Part shown: positions 14,890 to 23,481 of the stretch, one piece after another
Numbering within the stretch: position 1 is the first letter of the stretch
How the letters are laid out: each line of letters opens with the position of its first letter
Source: Plut-88900 sp963668115
GTDB taxonomy: Bacteria; Chloroflexota; Dehalococcoidia; Plut-88900
Assembly: GCA_963668115.1 (NCBI GenBank)
Contig: OY764147.1
Location: 2,852,001 to 2,916,000, forward strand
Reading direction: 5' to 3'
DNA: 64,000 nt
The notes under the pieces: generated by a model
What the model saw: only the letters and a program-made list of their open reading frames with translations
Told to the model about the DNA's origin: nothing
Database searches by the model: none
Program-made: the position numbers and the translations under genes

Positions 14890-16197
14890 CTACCCCACAA
14901 AATTCCTTGGAGGGCTGATCGGCACCCCCTCCGCGAACCTGCTCGGCCTGAACGCGCTGATGTCTATCGACGTCTTCCCGTCCACTATCAGCTCCGATAT
15001 CAGGTTCCCGCTCATCGGTCCCATCGCAAACCCGTGCCCCGAGAACCCCGCCGCCACTATGTAACCCTTGGGCTTGTCCACCGCCCCGAACACCGGTAGC
15101 ATGTCCGGCGTCAGGTCAATTAACCCCGCCCACGCCCTATCCTCCCGCACCCCCTTCAGCCACGGCAGCGTCTTCACCAGCCACTTCAGCCCTTCGTCCA
15201 CCGTCGTCCGGTTCACCCGAGGCTCTACATCCGACCGTAACGGCCATGCCCTCCCGATCCTGTTAACTAAAGGCAGCCTCGCATGAATGCTCCGAGGCAG
15301 CGCCCGACCCACATGGAACTTGACCAGCTTGTGGTGCCGGATAATCTGAGGAAGCCACACCCGGATATTGTCGAACGTGTCCCGGGTAACGTCGTAGTCC
15401 CGAGGATGGTTGTAGCCCCGGGTGAAGATGATCCCACCCTCCGGCTCCTGCCTGAACCCCGAGTTCGGCCCCCGTACGAAGGGCATAATCCTCTTCGACA
15501 CCGGCTCCGTAATCGCTTGAGTCTGCCGGATGATACGCGCCGGGAACCGCTGCCCCACCTTCCTCCCGATGTGGTTGGCCCACACCCCCGCCGCATTCAC
15601 CACCCAGCCCGTATCGACCCTGCCCAGGTCCGTCTTCACTGATGTCACCCGACCGTCCTTGGTCTCGATGTCCAGGGCCGCACAGTTCGTAAGTACCTCC
15701 ACCCCCGACTCCCTTGCCGCCATCTCGAAGGCCTTGGTGCTCCTCGTAGGGTCGGCGTGCCCATCCGAAGGCGAGTAAAGCGCCCCGATCACCGGGGCCG
15801 TCAGGCCGGGCACCAGCTCCCGGGTTTCCTCCGGGCTGATGACGTAGGAGTCGACCCCGTGCTCCTTTGCCAGCCGGGCCCCGCGCTCAATCTCCTTAAT
15901 ATCCGCCTCATTCTCCACGTAGAGCAGGTTGCCGCCGCTCACGTACCCGATGTCGGCATTCAGCTCCCGCTCCAGCCGCTCCCACATCTTGATGCACTCC
16001 AGCATGAACGGGTACTCCGCCGGGTTCCGACCCTGCACCCGCACCCCTCCCGTGTTCCGCCCCGAGGCCTCACCAGCCGTATCACCCTTCTCCACCACGG
16101 TGACCCTCTTCCCCCTCTTCGCCAGATGATATGCCGCCGCGCATCCCGTAATACCCCCGCCGATGATTACGACATCCGCCTCTCTGCTTCTCATCAT
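14890..16197 (-). CDS. FAD-dependent oxidoreductase (DAO family, sarcosine/glycine oxidase-like)
   Basis: The 435-aa protein has an N-terminal Rossmann motif VVIIGGGITGCAAAYHLA, an FAD-binding E (VVEKGD) and the GRNTGG(V)R segment of the D-amino-acid-oxidase superfamily. The C-terminal GYIVAAGFSGHGFAMGP is typical of sarcosine-oxidase-beta/dimethylglycine-type enzymes. It oxidises an amine (sarcosine, glycine, an opine or similar). Its ATG overlaps the stop of the upstream PAS gene by 4 nt, so translation is coupled. Confidence 0.9.
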   Translation of the reverse strand: MMRSREADVVIIGGGITGCAAAYHLAKRGKRVTVVEKGDTAGEASGRNTGGVRVQGRNPAEYPFMLECIKMWERLERELNADIGYVSGGNLLYVENEADIKEIERGARLAKEHGVDSYVISPEETRELVPGLTAPVIGALYSPSDGHADPTRSTKAFEMAARESGVEVLTNCAALDIETKDGRVTSVKTDLGRVDTGWVVNAAGVWANHIGRKVGQRFPARIIRQTQAITEPVSKRIMPFVRGPNSGFRQEPEGGIIFTRGYNHPRDYDVTRDTFDNIRVWLPQIIRHHKLVKFHVGRALPRSIHARLPLVNRIGRAWPLRSDVEPRVNRTTVDEGLKWLVKTLPWLKGVREDRAWAGLIDLTPDMLPVFGAVDKPKGYIVAAGFSGHGFAMGPMSGNLISELIVDGKTSIDISAFRPSRFAEGVPISPPRNFVG

Positions 16198-16727
16198 CGC
16201 TTGTCGGTCTCCTCCAACTTCTGCTCCAGCTCCCCGACCTTCTGCCTCAAGTCCCGTTCACGCAGCCATCCCTCGGTCACGTCCCTTACTATCGCCGCCA
16301 CCCCCTCCACCCCACCATCATCCGACATTATTAGTGCAACCGTGAACTCCAGCGACACCCTGCCCCCGTCCTTACGAATCCCCGGCACCGAGAGCAGTCT
16401 GTCCCCGTACTGCGTCTCCCCCGTCTCCATCACACGACGATACCCCTCCCAGTGCTTCTCTCTGAACCGTTCCGGCACTATCAGGTCCAGCGTCGACCCC
16501 AACGCCTCCGACTCCGTGTACCCGAAGATACGCCCGGCGCCCCCGTTCCAGAGCCTTATCTTCCCTTCCCCATCTGCGAAGATGATCCCATCGCTGGACC
16601 CATCGAATATCTGCTTTAATATCCGGGCCGTGTCCGGTTGAGCGTTCAAGCTGTACCCGCCGAATAATGTGCGCCCGATATTCCCCCCATTACCGACCAT
16701 TGTCAAACCACCATCAACCCTTCCCAC
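16194..16727 (-). CDS. Stand-alone PAS-domain protein
   Basis: The product contains one PAS domain (FDGSSDGIIFADGEGKIRLW, then NGGAGRIFGYTESEALGS and a PAC-like IVRDVTEGW segment) and ends in a short coiled coil (residues about 150-177). There is no kinase, HTH or cyclase domain, so it would act by protein contact or ligand sensing. The GTG at 16727 gives 177 aa; the ATG at 16700 is an alternative. It is directly coupled (4-nt overlap) to the FAD oxidoreductase downstream, suggesting that it senses or modulates that enzyme's redox state or substrate. Confidence 0.75.
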   Translation of the reverse strand: MGRVDGGLTMVGNGGNIGRTLFGGYSLNAQPDTARILKQIFDGSSDGIIFADGEGKIRLWNGGAGRIFGYTESEALGSTLDLIVPERFREKHWEGYRRVMETGETQYGDRLLSVPGIRKDGGRVSLEFTVALIMSDDGGVEGVAAIVRDVTEGWLRERDLRQKVGELEQKLEETDKR

Positions 16728-16748
16728 ACCTCCTCAAGGAGCCCCGAC

Positions 16749-17267
16749 ATGCCTGACGAATTCCGCTACTGCCCCATGTGTCGCTCAACTCTTGGCGCCA
16801 AGGTTAGGGGCGGCAGGCCCCGACCCCAATGCCCTCAGTGCGGCTTCGTCCAATACCGCAACCCGGTAGCCGGAGTGGCGGTCATCTGCCTGCGCGAAGA
16901 AGGGGTGCTTATGGGTCGTCGAGCCAGGGGACAGATCCGGGAAGGCCAGTGGTGTATCCCCTGCGGCTACGTCGAGTGGGGAGAGGACATCCGGGATGCC
17001 GCCAAACGGGAGCTACTGGAGGAAACTGGATTGGAAATAGAGGTCGGGCCCGTCTACGACGTCCACTCCAACTTCCACGACCCCAAGAGCCTTACCGTAG
17101 GCGTCTGGTTCGTGGGAAAGATCATCGGCGGCGCTATGAATGCCGCCGATGATGTTGACCTAATCGACTTCTTCCCCCCTCACGATCCCCCGGAACCCCT
17201 CGCCTTCCCTACCGACAGGCTGATTCTCGACAGGCTAGCGAGAGAGGGTTTCCCCGAATGGCTCTAG
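16749..17267 (+). CDS. NUDIX hydrolase with N-terminal zinc ribbon
   Basis: Residues 8-31 form a zinc ribbon (CPMC...CPQC). The NUDIX box follows (GYVEWGEDIRDAAKRELLEE, then TGLEI), with all catalytic glutamates present. Zinc-ribbon NUDIX proteins resemble NudC-like NADH or nucleotide pyrophosphatases, but at 172 aa it lacks the NudC N-terminal region, so the substrate is open. AAGGAG lies ahead of the ATG. The gene is divergent from the PAS protein and convergent with the aminotransferase, overlapping its end by 4 nt. Confidence 0.88.
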   Translation: MPDEFRYCPMCRSTLGAKVRGGRPRPQCPQCGFVQYRNPVAGVAVICLREEGVLMGRRARGQIREGQWCIPCGYVEWGEDIRDAAKRELLEETGLEIEVGPVYDVHSNFHDPKSLTVGVWFVGKIIGGAMNAADDVDLIDFFPPHDPPEPLAFPTDRLILDRLAREGFPEWL

Positions 17268-18652
17268 CCCGACACCCCCAGCTCTGACTCCAGCTCCGTC
17301 AGCGACCTGTCGACCGCATCCAGTATGTCATCCACTTGCTCCTTGGTGGCGATCAGTGCTGGGGCGATGAACATGGGGAGCCCTCGGTTCAGGTTCTGCG
17401 GGCGTCTCGGGCCCCAGAGGCTGGAGTACATGGCAAGTCCGTTCTTGAGGGCAATGGACTGGAACACCTCTTCGGCGTTGACTGCGGGCGGGAAGAACTC
17501 CAGCGTCTCCTTGTTGCTCACCAGTTCGGGTACAAGGAGCATTCCCTGGCCCCGAATGTCGGCTATGGTCGGGTGGTCCAACAAGGATTTCGCCTTGTCG
17601 TGCATGTAAGCCCCCACCTCCGCCGCATTGTCGATCAGACCGTCCTTCTCGATGATGTCTATCACTTCCAATCCGACAGCGCAGGCAACCGCGTGCCCCG
17701 AGTACGTATACCCGTGTACGAAGTGCCCTCCGTTCTTCACGAATGTGTCGTTTATCTCGTCGGACACCGTCACCGCCGCCAGGGGCGCGTAGCAGCTCCC
17801 GATTCCCTTGGCCGTGACCATCACGTCCGCCTCGACGTCATAGTGCTCCATCCCAAACCATTTGCCCGTGCGGCCCCACCCGGTGATCACTTCATCGGCA
17901 ATTAGAAGAATGTCGTACCGGTCGCAGATCTCACGGATGGTCTGCCAGTACTCGGGCGGCGGGGCCAAGCCGTAGTCCCGACCTTGGGCCAATGGCGTTG
18001 CCAGGAACGCCGCCACGTGCTGAGGCCCGGCGTAGTAGATCGCCTCTTCCAGTTCCTGGGCGCACTGGATGGCAAAGTCCCTGGGGTCCATGCGAGGTGG
18101 CGTCTCCCTCACGCTGTGCTGGTGAACGTGAGGCCACCGAGTCAGCATCGGCGTGAAGTCCGTCTGATTCCCCGCCATCCCCGCCACCGACAACGCCCCC
18201 AGGCTCATCCCGTGATAGCTTTCGTACCGGGAGATGACTATATGCTTCTCGGAGTTGCCCCGTTCCAGGTGGTACTGCCGGGCGACCTTTATCGCCGTCT
18301 CCACGGCCTCAGAGCCACCCGACGCCAGGAACGTCGTATTCAAACTCCCGGGCGCCTTCTGGCTGATCCGCTCACACAGCTCTGCCCGGGGCCTGTTTGA
18401 AAGCACCGGGTGGCAGTAGGCGAACTTCTCCGCCTGCCTTGTCATTGCCTCGATCACGCGCCGGTCCCCGTGTCCCAGGTTCACCGCCATCGGCCCCCCC
18501 GACACATCGATATACCGGTTGCCGTCCTCGTCGTACAGGTAGATGCCCTCGGCCCTCTCCAGCACCGGCGAGAAGGGATGATAGGAAAAAGCACGGGCCC
18601 AAACTCCATCCGGCTCCCTTGTCCCGGGTCTCGGGTTTTCCGTTAGCGTCAT
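17264..18652 (-). CDS. Class III PLP-dependent aminotransferase
   Basis: The 462-aa protein shows the class III pattern: SGGSEAVETAIKVAR (PLP phosphate site), D253 in LIADEVITGWGRTG, and K282 in VMVTAKGIGS, the Schiff-base lysine. Family members use omega-amino acids, putrescine, beta-alanine or taurine with pyruvate or 2-oxoglutarate. The ATG at 18652 follows AGGAG. A membrane-protein gene precedes it on the same strand (63-nt gap). Confidence 0.9.
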   Translation of the reverse strand: MTLTENPRPGTREPDGVWARAFSYHPFSPVLERAEGIYLYDEDGNRYIDVSGGPMAVNLGHGDRRVIEAMTRQAEKFAYCHPVLSNRPRAELCERISQKAPGSLNTTFLASGGSEAVETAIKVARQYHLERGNSEKHIVISRYESYHGMSLGALSVAGMAGNQTDFTPMLTRWPHVHQHSVRETPPRMDPRDFAIQCAQELEEAIYYAGPQHVAAFLATPLAQGRDYGLAPPPEYWQTIREICDRYDILLIADEVITGWGRTGKWFGMEHYDVEADVMVTAKGIGSCYAPLAAVTVSDEINDTFVKNGGHFVHGYTYSGHAVACAVGLEVIDIIEKDGLIDNAAEVGAYMHDKAKSLLDHPTIADIRGQGMLLVPELVSNKETLEFFPPAVNAEEVFQSIALKNGLAMYSSLWGPRRPQNLNRGLPMFIAPALIATKEQVDDILDAVDRSLTELESELGVSG

Positions 18653-18715
18653 GTCCTTCTCCTCTGCGCCAAGGCTGGGCCTCGGGCCTACAAGTGCGTG
18701 GTAGTATCCTATCCT

Positions 18716-19150
18716 CTAGTTCAACGACGGCGGCGGCTCATCAAAGGCCTCGCCTCTCCGCTCAGCCTCCACCCGACGCTCGTTCCACGCCTGCCATAGA
18801 GCCGTAATTTCCGCCCGCGCCTCACTGCGAGCCTTTTTTTCTGCCTCCGCTATCTGCCTCTGTTTCCTCTTTTCGAACCACTCTTCCAGCCGCTCTGCCA
18901 GTACCATCCCGTTCCTCCAAGCCTCGGTGACTATCAGCGAACCCGCCACCGACGGTAATATCAGCCTCCCCACCCCCCACCACGCCGCCAACGCGGTATC
19001 CAGTATCCCATCGGCCTTGACTACGTGGACTTCTTCATATGTTACCAGCCCCGCGCCTACCAGTACCAGAGCAATGAACACCATGAAGTAGAGACCCTTC
19101 GTCTCCTTGCTCACGCTCCATATCGACTCTCTGTCTTGCTTTTCCGGCAT
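18716..19150 (-). CDS. Small membrane protein with C-terminal coiled coil
   Basis: I do not recognise this 144-aa protein. It has two hydrophobic helices (about 19-38 and 58-76), then a long charged helix rich in Glu, Lys and Arg (about 80-135) that looks like a cytoplasmic coiled coil. It lies upstream of, and co-directional with, the aminotransferase. Codon use matches its neighbours, so it is likely a real lineage-specific protein. Confidence 0.7.
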   Translation of the reverse strand: MPEKQDRESIWSVSKETKGLYFMVFIALVLVGAGLVTYEEVHVVKADGILDTALAAWWGVGRLILPSVAGSLIVTEAWRNGMVLAERLEEWFEKRKQRQIAEAEKKARSEARAEITALWQAWNERRVEAERRGEAFDEPPPSLN

Positions 19151-19263
19151 CTAGTTGACCGCGCCATCGAGACAACAAATACACATATATGACTGATTTA
19201 GAAAACCATCCCAAACTTTGCGTATAAATGTCAAGATGGCGCCCGTCATAACGCTTGGGTAAA

Positions 19264-19293
19264 CTGACACCCCCTCCCCCGAGGCAGTATCAT
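19264..19293 (+). promoter_or_regulatory. Promoter of the CoA-transferase gene
   Basis: CTGACA (19264-19269), 18-nt spacer, TATCAT (19288-19293). A Shine-Dalgarno GGAG and the ATG at 19325 follow. Confidence 0.55.
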
Positions 19294-19324
19294 TCCCCAA
19301 TCCTCCCCTTCTGGAGACAATCGA

Positions 19325-20536
19325 ATGGAACCGCCCCTCAAAGGCATCCGAGTCCTCGAGGTCGCCAACTGGCTCGCTATCCCCTCCTGCGGCGCCATGA
19401 TGGCCGACATGGGTGCTGACGTCATAAAGGTCGAGGCCCTCCAGGGCGATACCTACCGCACCGAGATCCGGGACGCCGATTTCGACACACCCTTCCCCAT
19501 CAGCTATGCCTTCGAGATGGACAACCGTGGCAAGCGCTCCATCGCCCTCGACCTCTCCCGACCCACGGCCCAGGAGGCCGTCCACAAGCTCGCCGCCAGG
19601 GCCGACGTATTCACCACCAACCTCATCCCCCGACGCCAGGAAGCCTTCAAGCTCACCTACGAGGAGCTTTCCAAAGACCACCCCCGACTCATCTACCTCT
19701 CCTTCAACGGCTACGGCGCCAACGGCCTCGAAAAGGACCGCACAGGCTTCGACTACACCGCTTTCTGGACCCGCTCCGGGGCCATGTCCCTCTTCAGCCG
19801 CCCCGGTGAAGACCCCGTCAACCTCCGCTCCGGATTCGGCGATCACACCAGTTCCCCCGCACTCCTTGCAGGCGTGATGACCGCACTGTGGGTCAGGGAG
19901 AGGACCGGCCGAGGGCAAAAGGTCTCTACCTCTCTGCTCAATATGGGCCTCTGGGTCATCAGCGGCGACCTGTCCCGCTCCCTCTACGCCCGACAACACC
20001 CCTTCCAGTGGAGGCGTGAAGAATCGCCTAACCCCCTCCAGAACACCTACCGAACAAGGGACGATAGGTGGATCAACGTCGTTTCCCCCAACACCAACGA
20101 GAAATGGGCCGGTTTCTGCCGGGCCATCGACCGAGAGGACCTCATAACCGACGATAAGTCCGCCGAACCCCTCGCCCGACGCGAAAACGCCCTCGAACTC
20201 ATCCCCGACCTCGACTCAACCCTCGCCCGCTTCACCCTGGAGGAGCTCCGCACCCGACTCGACGCCAACGGCGTCATCTGGGCCCCCATGCAAGACCTCA
20301 TGGAGTCCATGCATGACCCCCAGGTCCGCGCCAACGACTTCATCGTCACCGTCGAACACCCCACCCACGGCCCCTACGAGACCCTCGCCACTCCTCTGAA
20401 ATTCAGCGAAAGCGAGGTCAAACCCCGTGGCGCCGCCCCCGAGATGGGCCAGCATACCGAACAGGTCCTCGTCGACGAGCTCGGCTACTCCTGGGACGAA
20501 ATCGAGTCCCTCCGCGAAGACGGCGCCATCAACTAA
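19325..20536 (+). CDS. CaiB/BaiF family CoA transferase
   Basis: The 403-aa protein begins PLKGIRVLEVANW and has GADVIKVE and the aspartate in GFDYTAFWTRSG that forms the acyl-aspartyl anhydride in family III transferases. Such enzymes move CoA between carboxylic acids, activating acids for degradation. Length is standard. GGAG precedes the ATG. It stands apart from the CoA-transferase pair at 39.9-42.3 kb and is followed by a permease gene. Confidence 0.92.
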   Translation: MEPPLKGIRVLEVANWLAIPSCGAMMADMGADVIKVEALQGDTYRTEIRDADFDTPFPISYAFEMDNRGKRSIALDLSRPTAQEAVHKLAARADVFTTNLIPRRQEAFKLTYEELSKDHPRLIYLSFNGYGANGLEKDRTGFDYTAFWTRSGAMSLFSRPGEDPVNLRSGFGDHTSSPALLAGVMTALWVRERTGRGQKVSTSLLNMGLWVISGDLSRSLYARQHPFQWRREESPNPLQNTYRTRDDRWINVVSPNTNEKWAGFCRAIDREDLITDDKSAEPLARRENALELIPDLDSTLARFTLEELRTRLDANGVIWAPMQDLMESMHDPQVRANDFIVTVEHPTHGPYETLATPLKFSESEVKPRGAAPEMGQHTEQVLVDELGYSWDEIESLREDGAIN

Positions 20537-20595
20537 GGCGCCCCACCCTGCTAGGGGAAACCGGGCGTGGCCTGGTGAGTTACAATACCTCCACC

Positions 20596-21585
20596 ATGGC
20601 CATCTCCGTCGCCCGACCCTCCCGACTCCGCCTCCGACGCCCCAGTGCCGAGGCCCTCGCCTGGCTACTGACCGTCACCCTTCTAATCACCGGCTCCCTC
20701 GCCCCGGACCCCAACCCCGACATGCTCCGAAACGTCGGCTGGGGCATCCTCAAGATCCTGCCCGTCCTCGCCATCGCCTCCCTCCTCGCCGGTGCGCTGA
20801 CCCTCGGCAACTGGGCCGACCGGGCCCTTTCCTTGCTCAAAGGCGGGACACTGCGTTCCATATTTATCGCCAGCCTGATCGGCGCAATCACGCCAGTATG
20901 CGGCCTCGGCGTCCTCCCCCTCATCGCCTCCCTTCTGCGACGCGGGGTCCCCCTGGCCCCCATCATGGCCTTCTGGGTGTCCTCTCCCGTCACCGACCCC
21001 AGCATGATGCTCGTCACCGGCGGCATCATCGGCGCCGACTTCGCCATCGCCAAGACCATCGCCGCCTTTTTCATTGGCCTGTTCGCCGGCCTCATAACTG
21101 CGGCCATACCGGGCTTCCGAGGCTCGGCCCAGGACATGATGCGCACCGACGCCCTCGAAAATTGCGGCACGGGCGAAGTCGACCGCTCCCGATTCTGGCC
21201 CGAGGTCATATCCAACTCCCGACTCGCCCTCCGTTGGCTCGCCCTCGCCCTCGTCCTCGAAGTCTTTCTCCAGCGCCTCGTCCCCGACGAATGGATTATG
21301 TCCCTCTTCGGCGCCGACGCCGGTGCTTCAGTTCCCCTGGCCGTCGTCGTCGGCGCCCCCATGTACCTGGACGGCTACGCCTCCCTGCCCCTGGTCCGCG
21401 GCCTCCTCGAAATGGGCATGAGCTTCGGAGCGGCCCTGGCTTTAATGGTATCCGGCGCAGCCATCAGCCTCTACGCCGCCGTCGCAGTAGTCTCCGTAGT
21501 CCGCACCCGAGTCTTCGCCCTCTACGTCATCCTCGCCCTAATCGGCGCAACCCTCGTCGGCTACGCCGCCAACCTCGTCGTCTAA
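20596..21585 (+). CDS. Permease of the UPF0718/DUF318 (YraQ-like) family
   Basis: The 329-aa integral membrane protein has about eight helices and the family signature PVCGLGVLPLIASLLRRGVP followed by SSPVTDPSMM. These permeases are linked to metal or metalloid export or unknown small molecules. The ATG at 20596 is chosen over a GTG at 20575. A TACAAT box at 20581-20586 would make the transcript nearly leaderless, though no good -35 is visible. No thioredoxin-like or ArsR partner is next to it. Confidence 0.8.
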   Translation: MAISVARPSRLRLRRPSAEALAWLLTVTLLITGSLAPDPNPDMLRNVGWGILKILPVLAIASLLAGALTLGNWADRALSLLKGGTLRSIFIASLIGAITPVCGLGVLPLIASLLRRGVPLAPIMAFWVSSPVTDPSMMLVTGGIIGADFAIAKTIAAFFIGLFAGLITAAIPGFRGSAQDMMRTDALENCGTGEVDRSRFWPEVISNSRLALRWLALALVLEVFLQRLVPDEWIMSLFGADAGASVPLAVVVGAPMYLDGYASLPLVRGLLEMGMSFGAALALMVSGAAISLYAAVAVVSVVRTRVFALYVILALIGATLVGYAANLVV

Positions 21586-21599
21586 CCCTGACCACCCCC

Positions 21600-21800
21600 A
21601 ACCCCAGCCTGTCCGCCCATGGCGGATCATTCCCGACTCCGATCGGGTCGAAGATGTCGAAGATGCGCCTAGGCGTGCGCCATGCTGAAAGTCCGCCTTT
21701 GGCGGAGCGTGAATCCATCCCTGGGGGTGGGGGTTCCGTTCGCCCTGAGCTTGTCGAAGAGCCTGCCCCTGCGAAGGCAGGGGGTCGACCGAACGGAACA
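21600..21800 (+). repeat. Composite of dispersed intergenic palindromic repeats
   Basis: This gap (21586-21955) is made of modules found elsewhere in the window: CCGCCCATGGCGG with ATCATTCCCG (near 21615), GTCGAAGATGCGCCTAGGCG (near 21655), GTGAATCCATCCCT (near 21711), and TTCGCCCTGAGCTTGTCGAA (near 21739). It has no coding signal. Confidence 0.75.
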
Positions 21801-21955
21801 GGCGGGGGGGCGGCCCCCGACTGCCAACCCGTCACATCCTTTCAGGCATGACGCCATCATCTGTGCCCTACCGAACCAGTATCTCATTGCCGCCAACAAC
21901 TCCCCATGCTAGGCTACTCGCACACCCGACACGCCATACAAAGGAGACCGAAGAC

Positions 21956-22312
21956 TTGGGCGTTTTCAACTGGCCCGTCCGGCTGGACAGCATGGATGGC
22001 CAGCGGTTCTTGGAAATAGAGGCGATGGTCGACACCGGAGCCAGCTATACCATCGTGCCCGCCCGACTCTTGAACGACCTGGGAGTGCAGCCCATCGACA
22101 AGATAAGCCTGGTCCTGGCCGACGGACGGTCCGTGGAATACGACCTCGGAGAAGCTCGCGCCACCATAAACGGGCGGAGCATCCCCACCCTCGTCATCTT
22201 CGGCGAAGATCACGCCCGCTCCCTGTTGGGCGACTACACGTTAGAGGGCTTGCGCCTGGCCGTCGACCCTGCTAACGGCAAACTGGTCCCGGCCACCACC
22301 GCCTGGGCCTAG
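21956..22312 (+). CDS. Retropepsin-like aspartic protease
   Basis: The 118-aa protein carries the clan AA motif MVDTGASYTIVP with catalytic Asp, and a second hydrophobic LVIFGE-x-LLGDYTLEGLRL segment, as in single-domain retropepsin-like bacterial proteases that act as homodimers. The TTG at 21956 follows AAAGGAG (from 21940), which decides the start; the upstream extension of the frame is repeat sequence. It has no signal peptide. It sits alone between repeat clusters, so the target is unknown. Confidence 0.8.
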   Translation: MGVFNWPVRLDSMDGQRFLEIEAMVDTGASYTIVPARLLNDLGVQPIDKISLVLADGRSVEYDLGEARATINGRSIPTLVIFGEDHARSLLGDYTLEGLRLAVDPANGKLVPATTAWA

Positions 22313-22343
22313 ACACGAAAACCCCACGCCGACCCCCTTCCCA

Positions 22344-22470
22344 TTCCGATGCCCCGCGAGGTCGAAGATGCGCCTCGGGCGTGAATCCAACGCGCCAGCC
22401 CATCCCCCACCCCCATCATCCCCACCCACCCTTTGCCGTCATTCCCGTGCCCTGACACGGGAATCCAGAG
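22344..22470 (+). repeat. Two dispersed intergenic repeat units
   Basis: The unit CATTCCGATGCCCCGCGAGG...GGGCGTGAATCC spans 22344-22387, and GTCATTCCCGTGCCCTGACA...GGGAATCC spans 22438-22466. Both match units elsewhere in the window and can form hairpins. Confidence 0.75.
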
Positions 22471-22525
22471 TCAGACGCCCACCTTCTTGATTGCACACCC
22501 ACTCCCACCCCCGACGACCCTTTTC

Positions 22526-22975
22526 TCAACTATGCGGCTCGACCAGATCGCTCAACACCGCAACAGGCAAACCTTGGATACGGCGGAAGTCGGCATCGTT
22601 CGTGACAAAGAGCGTACATCCGACGCTGAGCGCAGTTGCCGCATGAAGCGCATCCGGCATCTTCAGCCCCGTGTCGGCGCGGATTTCAGCCGCATCCTCC
22701 CACAACTGGCGCGTGGTCGGTATCAAGTCCACCTCCGGCGCGGCGAAAACCGCCCGGAAGGCTCCTGCAAGATCAGCGTCGTCTTCCCGTATTGGCCGCA
22801 CCAGGGTTTCCGCTATGACCAGTTCACTGCATACTACTGTGAACTGTCCCGCTTCCGCTTGTTGCCATATTGGAGTCAATAGAGTGAAGTAGGGCTCGTT
22901 GCGCTCCACGCTATAGATGATGGCCGAGGTGTCCAGGTAGATGGCGCCGTCTGACGGTAACGTCAGCGGTCCCAT
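22526..22975 (-). CDS. PIN-domain ribonuclease toxin
   Basis: The 149-aa protein has the acidic residues of PIN nucleases: D in YLDTSAIIY, E in CSELVIAET, D in LKMPDALHAATA and D in VTNDADF. In type II modules such proteins cleave tRNA, rRNA or mRNA. Its start overlaps the preceding small gene (22963-23202) by 13 nt, the usual antitoxin-toxin arrangement. Intergenic repeats flank the pair on both sides. Confidence 0.85.
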   Translation of the reverse strand: MGPLTLPSDGAIYLDTSAIIYSVERNEPYFTLLTPIWQQAEAGQFTVVCSELVIAETLVRPIREDDADLAGAFRAVFAAPEVDLIPTTRQLWEDAAEIRADTGLKMPDALHAATALSVGCTLFVTNDADFRRIQGLPVAVLSDLVEPHS

Positions 22976-23202
22976 GACGCCCGTTCTTCCGCAATGTAGT
23001 CGTCAACTTCCTTTGCGGTTTTGAAGAGCCGATGTCCCTCCGCTTCAGATATAATCTGCCAGGCCGAACGAGCCGATAGCGTCGGCAATGGTGATACAAC
23101 CACTTCCACCCTCTGCCCCGCCTCCAGCTCCGGGCTGGCAATCTCCACCTTCCCGCCGGGCCGAACCGTTGTCTTGATGTGTAATGACTTTTGCATGTTC
23201 AT
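22963..23202 (-). CDS. Probable antitoxin of the PIN toxin
   Basis: The 79-aa protein begins MNMQKSLHIKTTVRPGGKVE and continues IASPELEAGQRVEVVVSPL, a small beta-strand pattern like AbrB/DUF2281-type antitoxin N-termini, then a helical, acidic tail ending ERASWDR that could wrap the toxin. The ATG at 23202 is preceded by GGGGAGG; longer readings run into intergenic sequence. It overlaps the toxin start by 13 nt. The family assignment is tentative, while the role follows from position and size. Confidence 0.65.
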   Translation of the reverse strand: MNMQKSLHIKTTVRPGGKVEIASPELEAGQRVEVVVSPLPTLSARSAWQIISEAEGHRLFKTAKEVDDYIAEERASWDR

Positions 23203-23409
23203 CCCCTCGGCCTCCCCTCTTCCCATTCCGTGAGGCGGCGGCGCTGTGATTTCCGGCATAGGCAGGTCAGGCCTCCGGACACACAGTCTACGTCGAATCC
23301 GTCCATCCCGCCATCTTCCTCCCCCCAACCCGACGCCCCGCACTTGGATAAACCCCTCCCCCTAGGAACGGGGCGCAGCACACCCCCATCATTCCCACCC
23401 ACCCTTAGC

Positions 23410-23446
23410 CGTCATTCCCGAGTAGTCGGGAATCCATCCCTCCGAA
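23410..23446 (+). repeat. Dispersed intergenic repeat
   Basis: GTCATTCCCGAGTAGTCGGGAATCC followed by ATCCCTCCGAAACACTCACC, nearly identical to 25109-25160 and to shorter forms elsewhere. CCCGAgtagTCGGG makes a hairpin, which may serve as terminator for the lipoprotein gene. Confidence 0.8.
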
Positions 23447-23481
23447 ACACTCACCCAGAACCCCGCAACTCACCCCACCCC

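Noticed and set aside
15757..16641. A 294-codon plus-strand frame
   Set aside because: Antisense to the FAD oxidoreductase and PAS genes; no motif and unlikely amino-acid make-up.
20427..21851. A 474-codon plus-strand frame rich in Pro and Arg
   Set aside because: It is the shadow of the CoA transferase end and the permease gene, which have clear motifs in another frame, and it runs into repeats.
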